Part shown: positions 5,711-5,854 of the stretch, piece after piece
Numbering within the stretch: the stretch's first letter is position 1
Layout: every line of letters begins with the position of its first letter
DNA from: Clostridiales bacterium
GTDB lineage: Bacteria > Bacillota > Clostridia > Lachnospirales > Lachnospiraceae
Direction: 5' to 3'
Assembly (NCBI GenBank): GCA_021199135.1
Contig: JAJQIQ010000166.1
Span: 1-5,854, forward strand
DNA: 5,854 nucleotides
Made by a program: the position numbers and the translations under genes
The notes under the pieces: generated by a model
Database searches by the model: none
What the model was told of the DNA's origin: nothing
Seen by the model: the letters and a program-made list of their open reading frames with translations, nothing else

Positions 5711-5854
5711 TCTTGTGGGTTTTATGTATAAATTAAATATAAATTTAATTTATTGCCATGCTCGGTTAAATCTACATTAAATGCATTGAGTATAAAGTTA
5801 AATCAAAAATTAATTTTATCTCGTCGCTATTTTGTTGCACTTTTAAAATTTATT
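5711..5854 (-). promoter_or_regulatory. AT-rich upstream region of the aminotransferase gene
   Basis: About 144 bases of very AT-rich sequence hold no gene that I can support. TATA-like boxes occur (for example TATACT at 5792-5787 and TATACA at 5730-5725 on the minus strand), but none has a good -35 box at normal spacing, so I do not assign one promoter. TTAAAT recurs on the plus strand at 5733, 5766, 5777 and 5798; the spacings of 33, 11 and 21 bases are close to whole helical turns. This may be a binding or curved region, or chance in AT-rich DNA. Confidence 0.4.

Overview
The window looks like a chromosomal segment of a Gram-positive anaerobe, most likely a GC-rich member of the Clostridia and possibly Lachnospiraceae-like. 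This rests on purine-rich Shine-Dalgarno sequences (GGAGG, AAAGGG), sigma-A type promoters in short AT-rich gaps, strongly GC-rich third codon positions, and the mix of gene families. The genus is inference. All five recognisable genes lie on the minus strand, so transcription runs from high to low coordinates. I see no tRNA, rRNA, CRISPR array, transposase or insertion sequence.

Reading in the direction of transcription: an AT-rich leader (5697-5854) precedes a PLP-dependent class I aminotransferase (5696-4410). A C_GCAxxG_C_C family redox-type protein follows closely (about 4405-3875), and the two probably form an operon. A 119-base gap with a good extended -10 promoter (3818-3846) leads to a soluble methyl-accepting chemotaxis protein with no sensor or membrane domain (3749-2757). 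That gene ends at a strong intrinsic terminator (2702-2736).

Below the terminator a new transcription unit begins. It has a near-consensus promoter (2653-2681) and an unusually long leader of about 170 bases with several possible hairpins. Three tightly packed genes follow: a 62-residue Flp-pilin-like membrane peptide (2476-2288), a short TadA/CpaF-type secretion ATPase (2278-1205), and a large membrane protein with two type II secretion F (GspF/TadB/TadC-like) modules. The last gene starts at 1208 and runs off the left edge. The ATPase and F-type genes overlap by ATGA, implying translational coupling.

Together these three genes supply a pilin-like subunit, the motor and the inner-membrane platform of a reduced Tad/type IV-pilus-like machine. 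The prepilin peptidase, minor pilins and accessory genes are not in the window and may lie to the left. The points that depart most from a textbook Tad locus are the apparent TadB+TadC-like double module in one protein, the pilin-like peptide without a recognisable leader, divergent ATPase motifs, and the structured leader ahead of the pilin gene.
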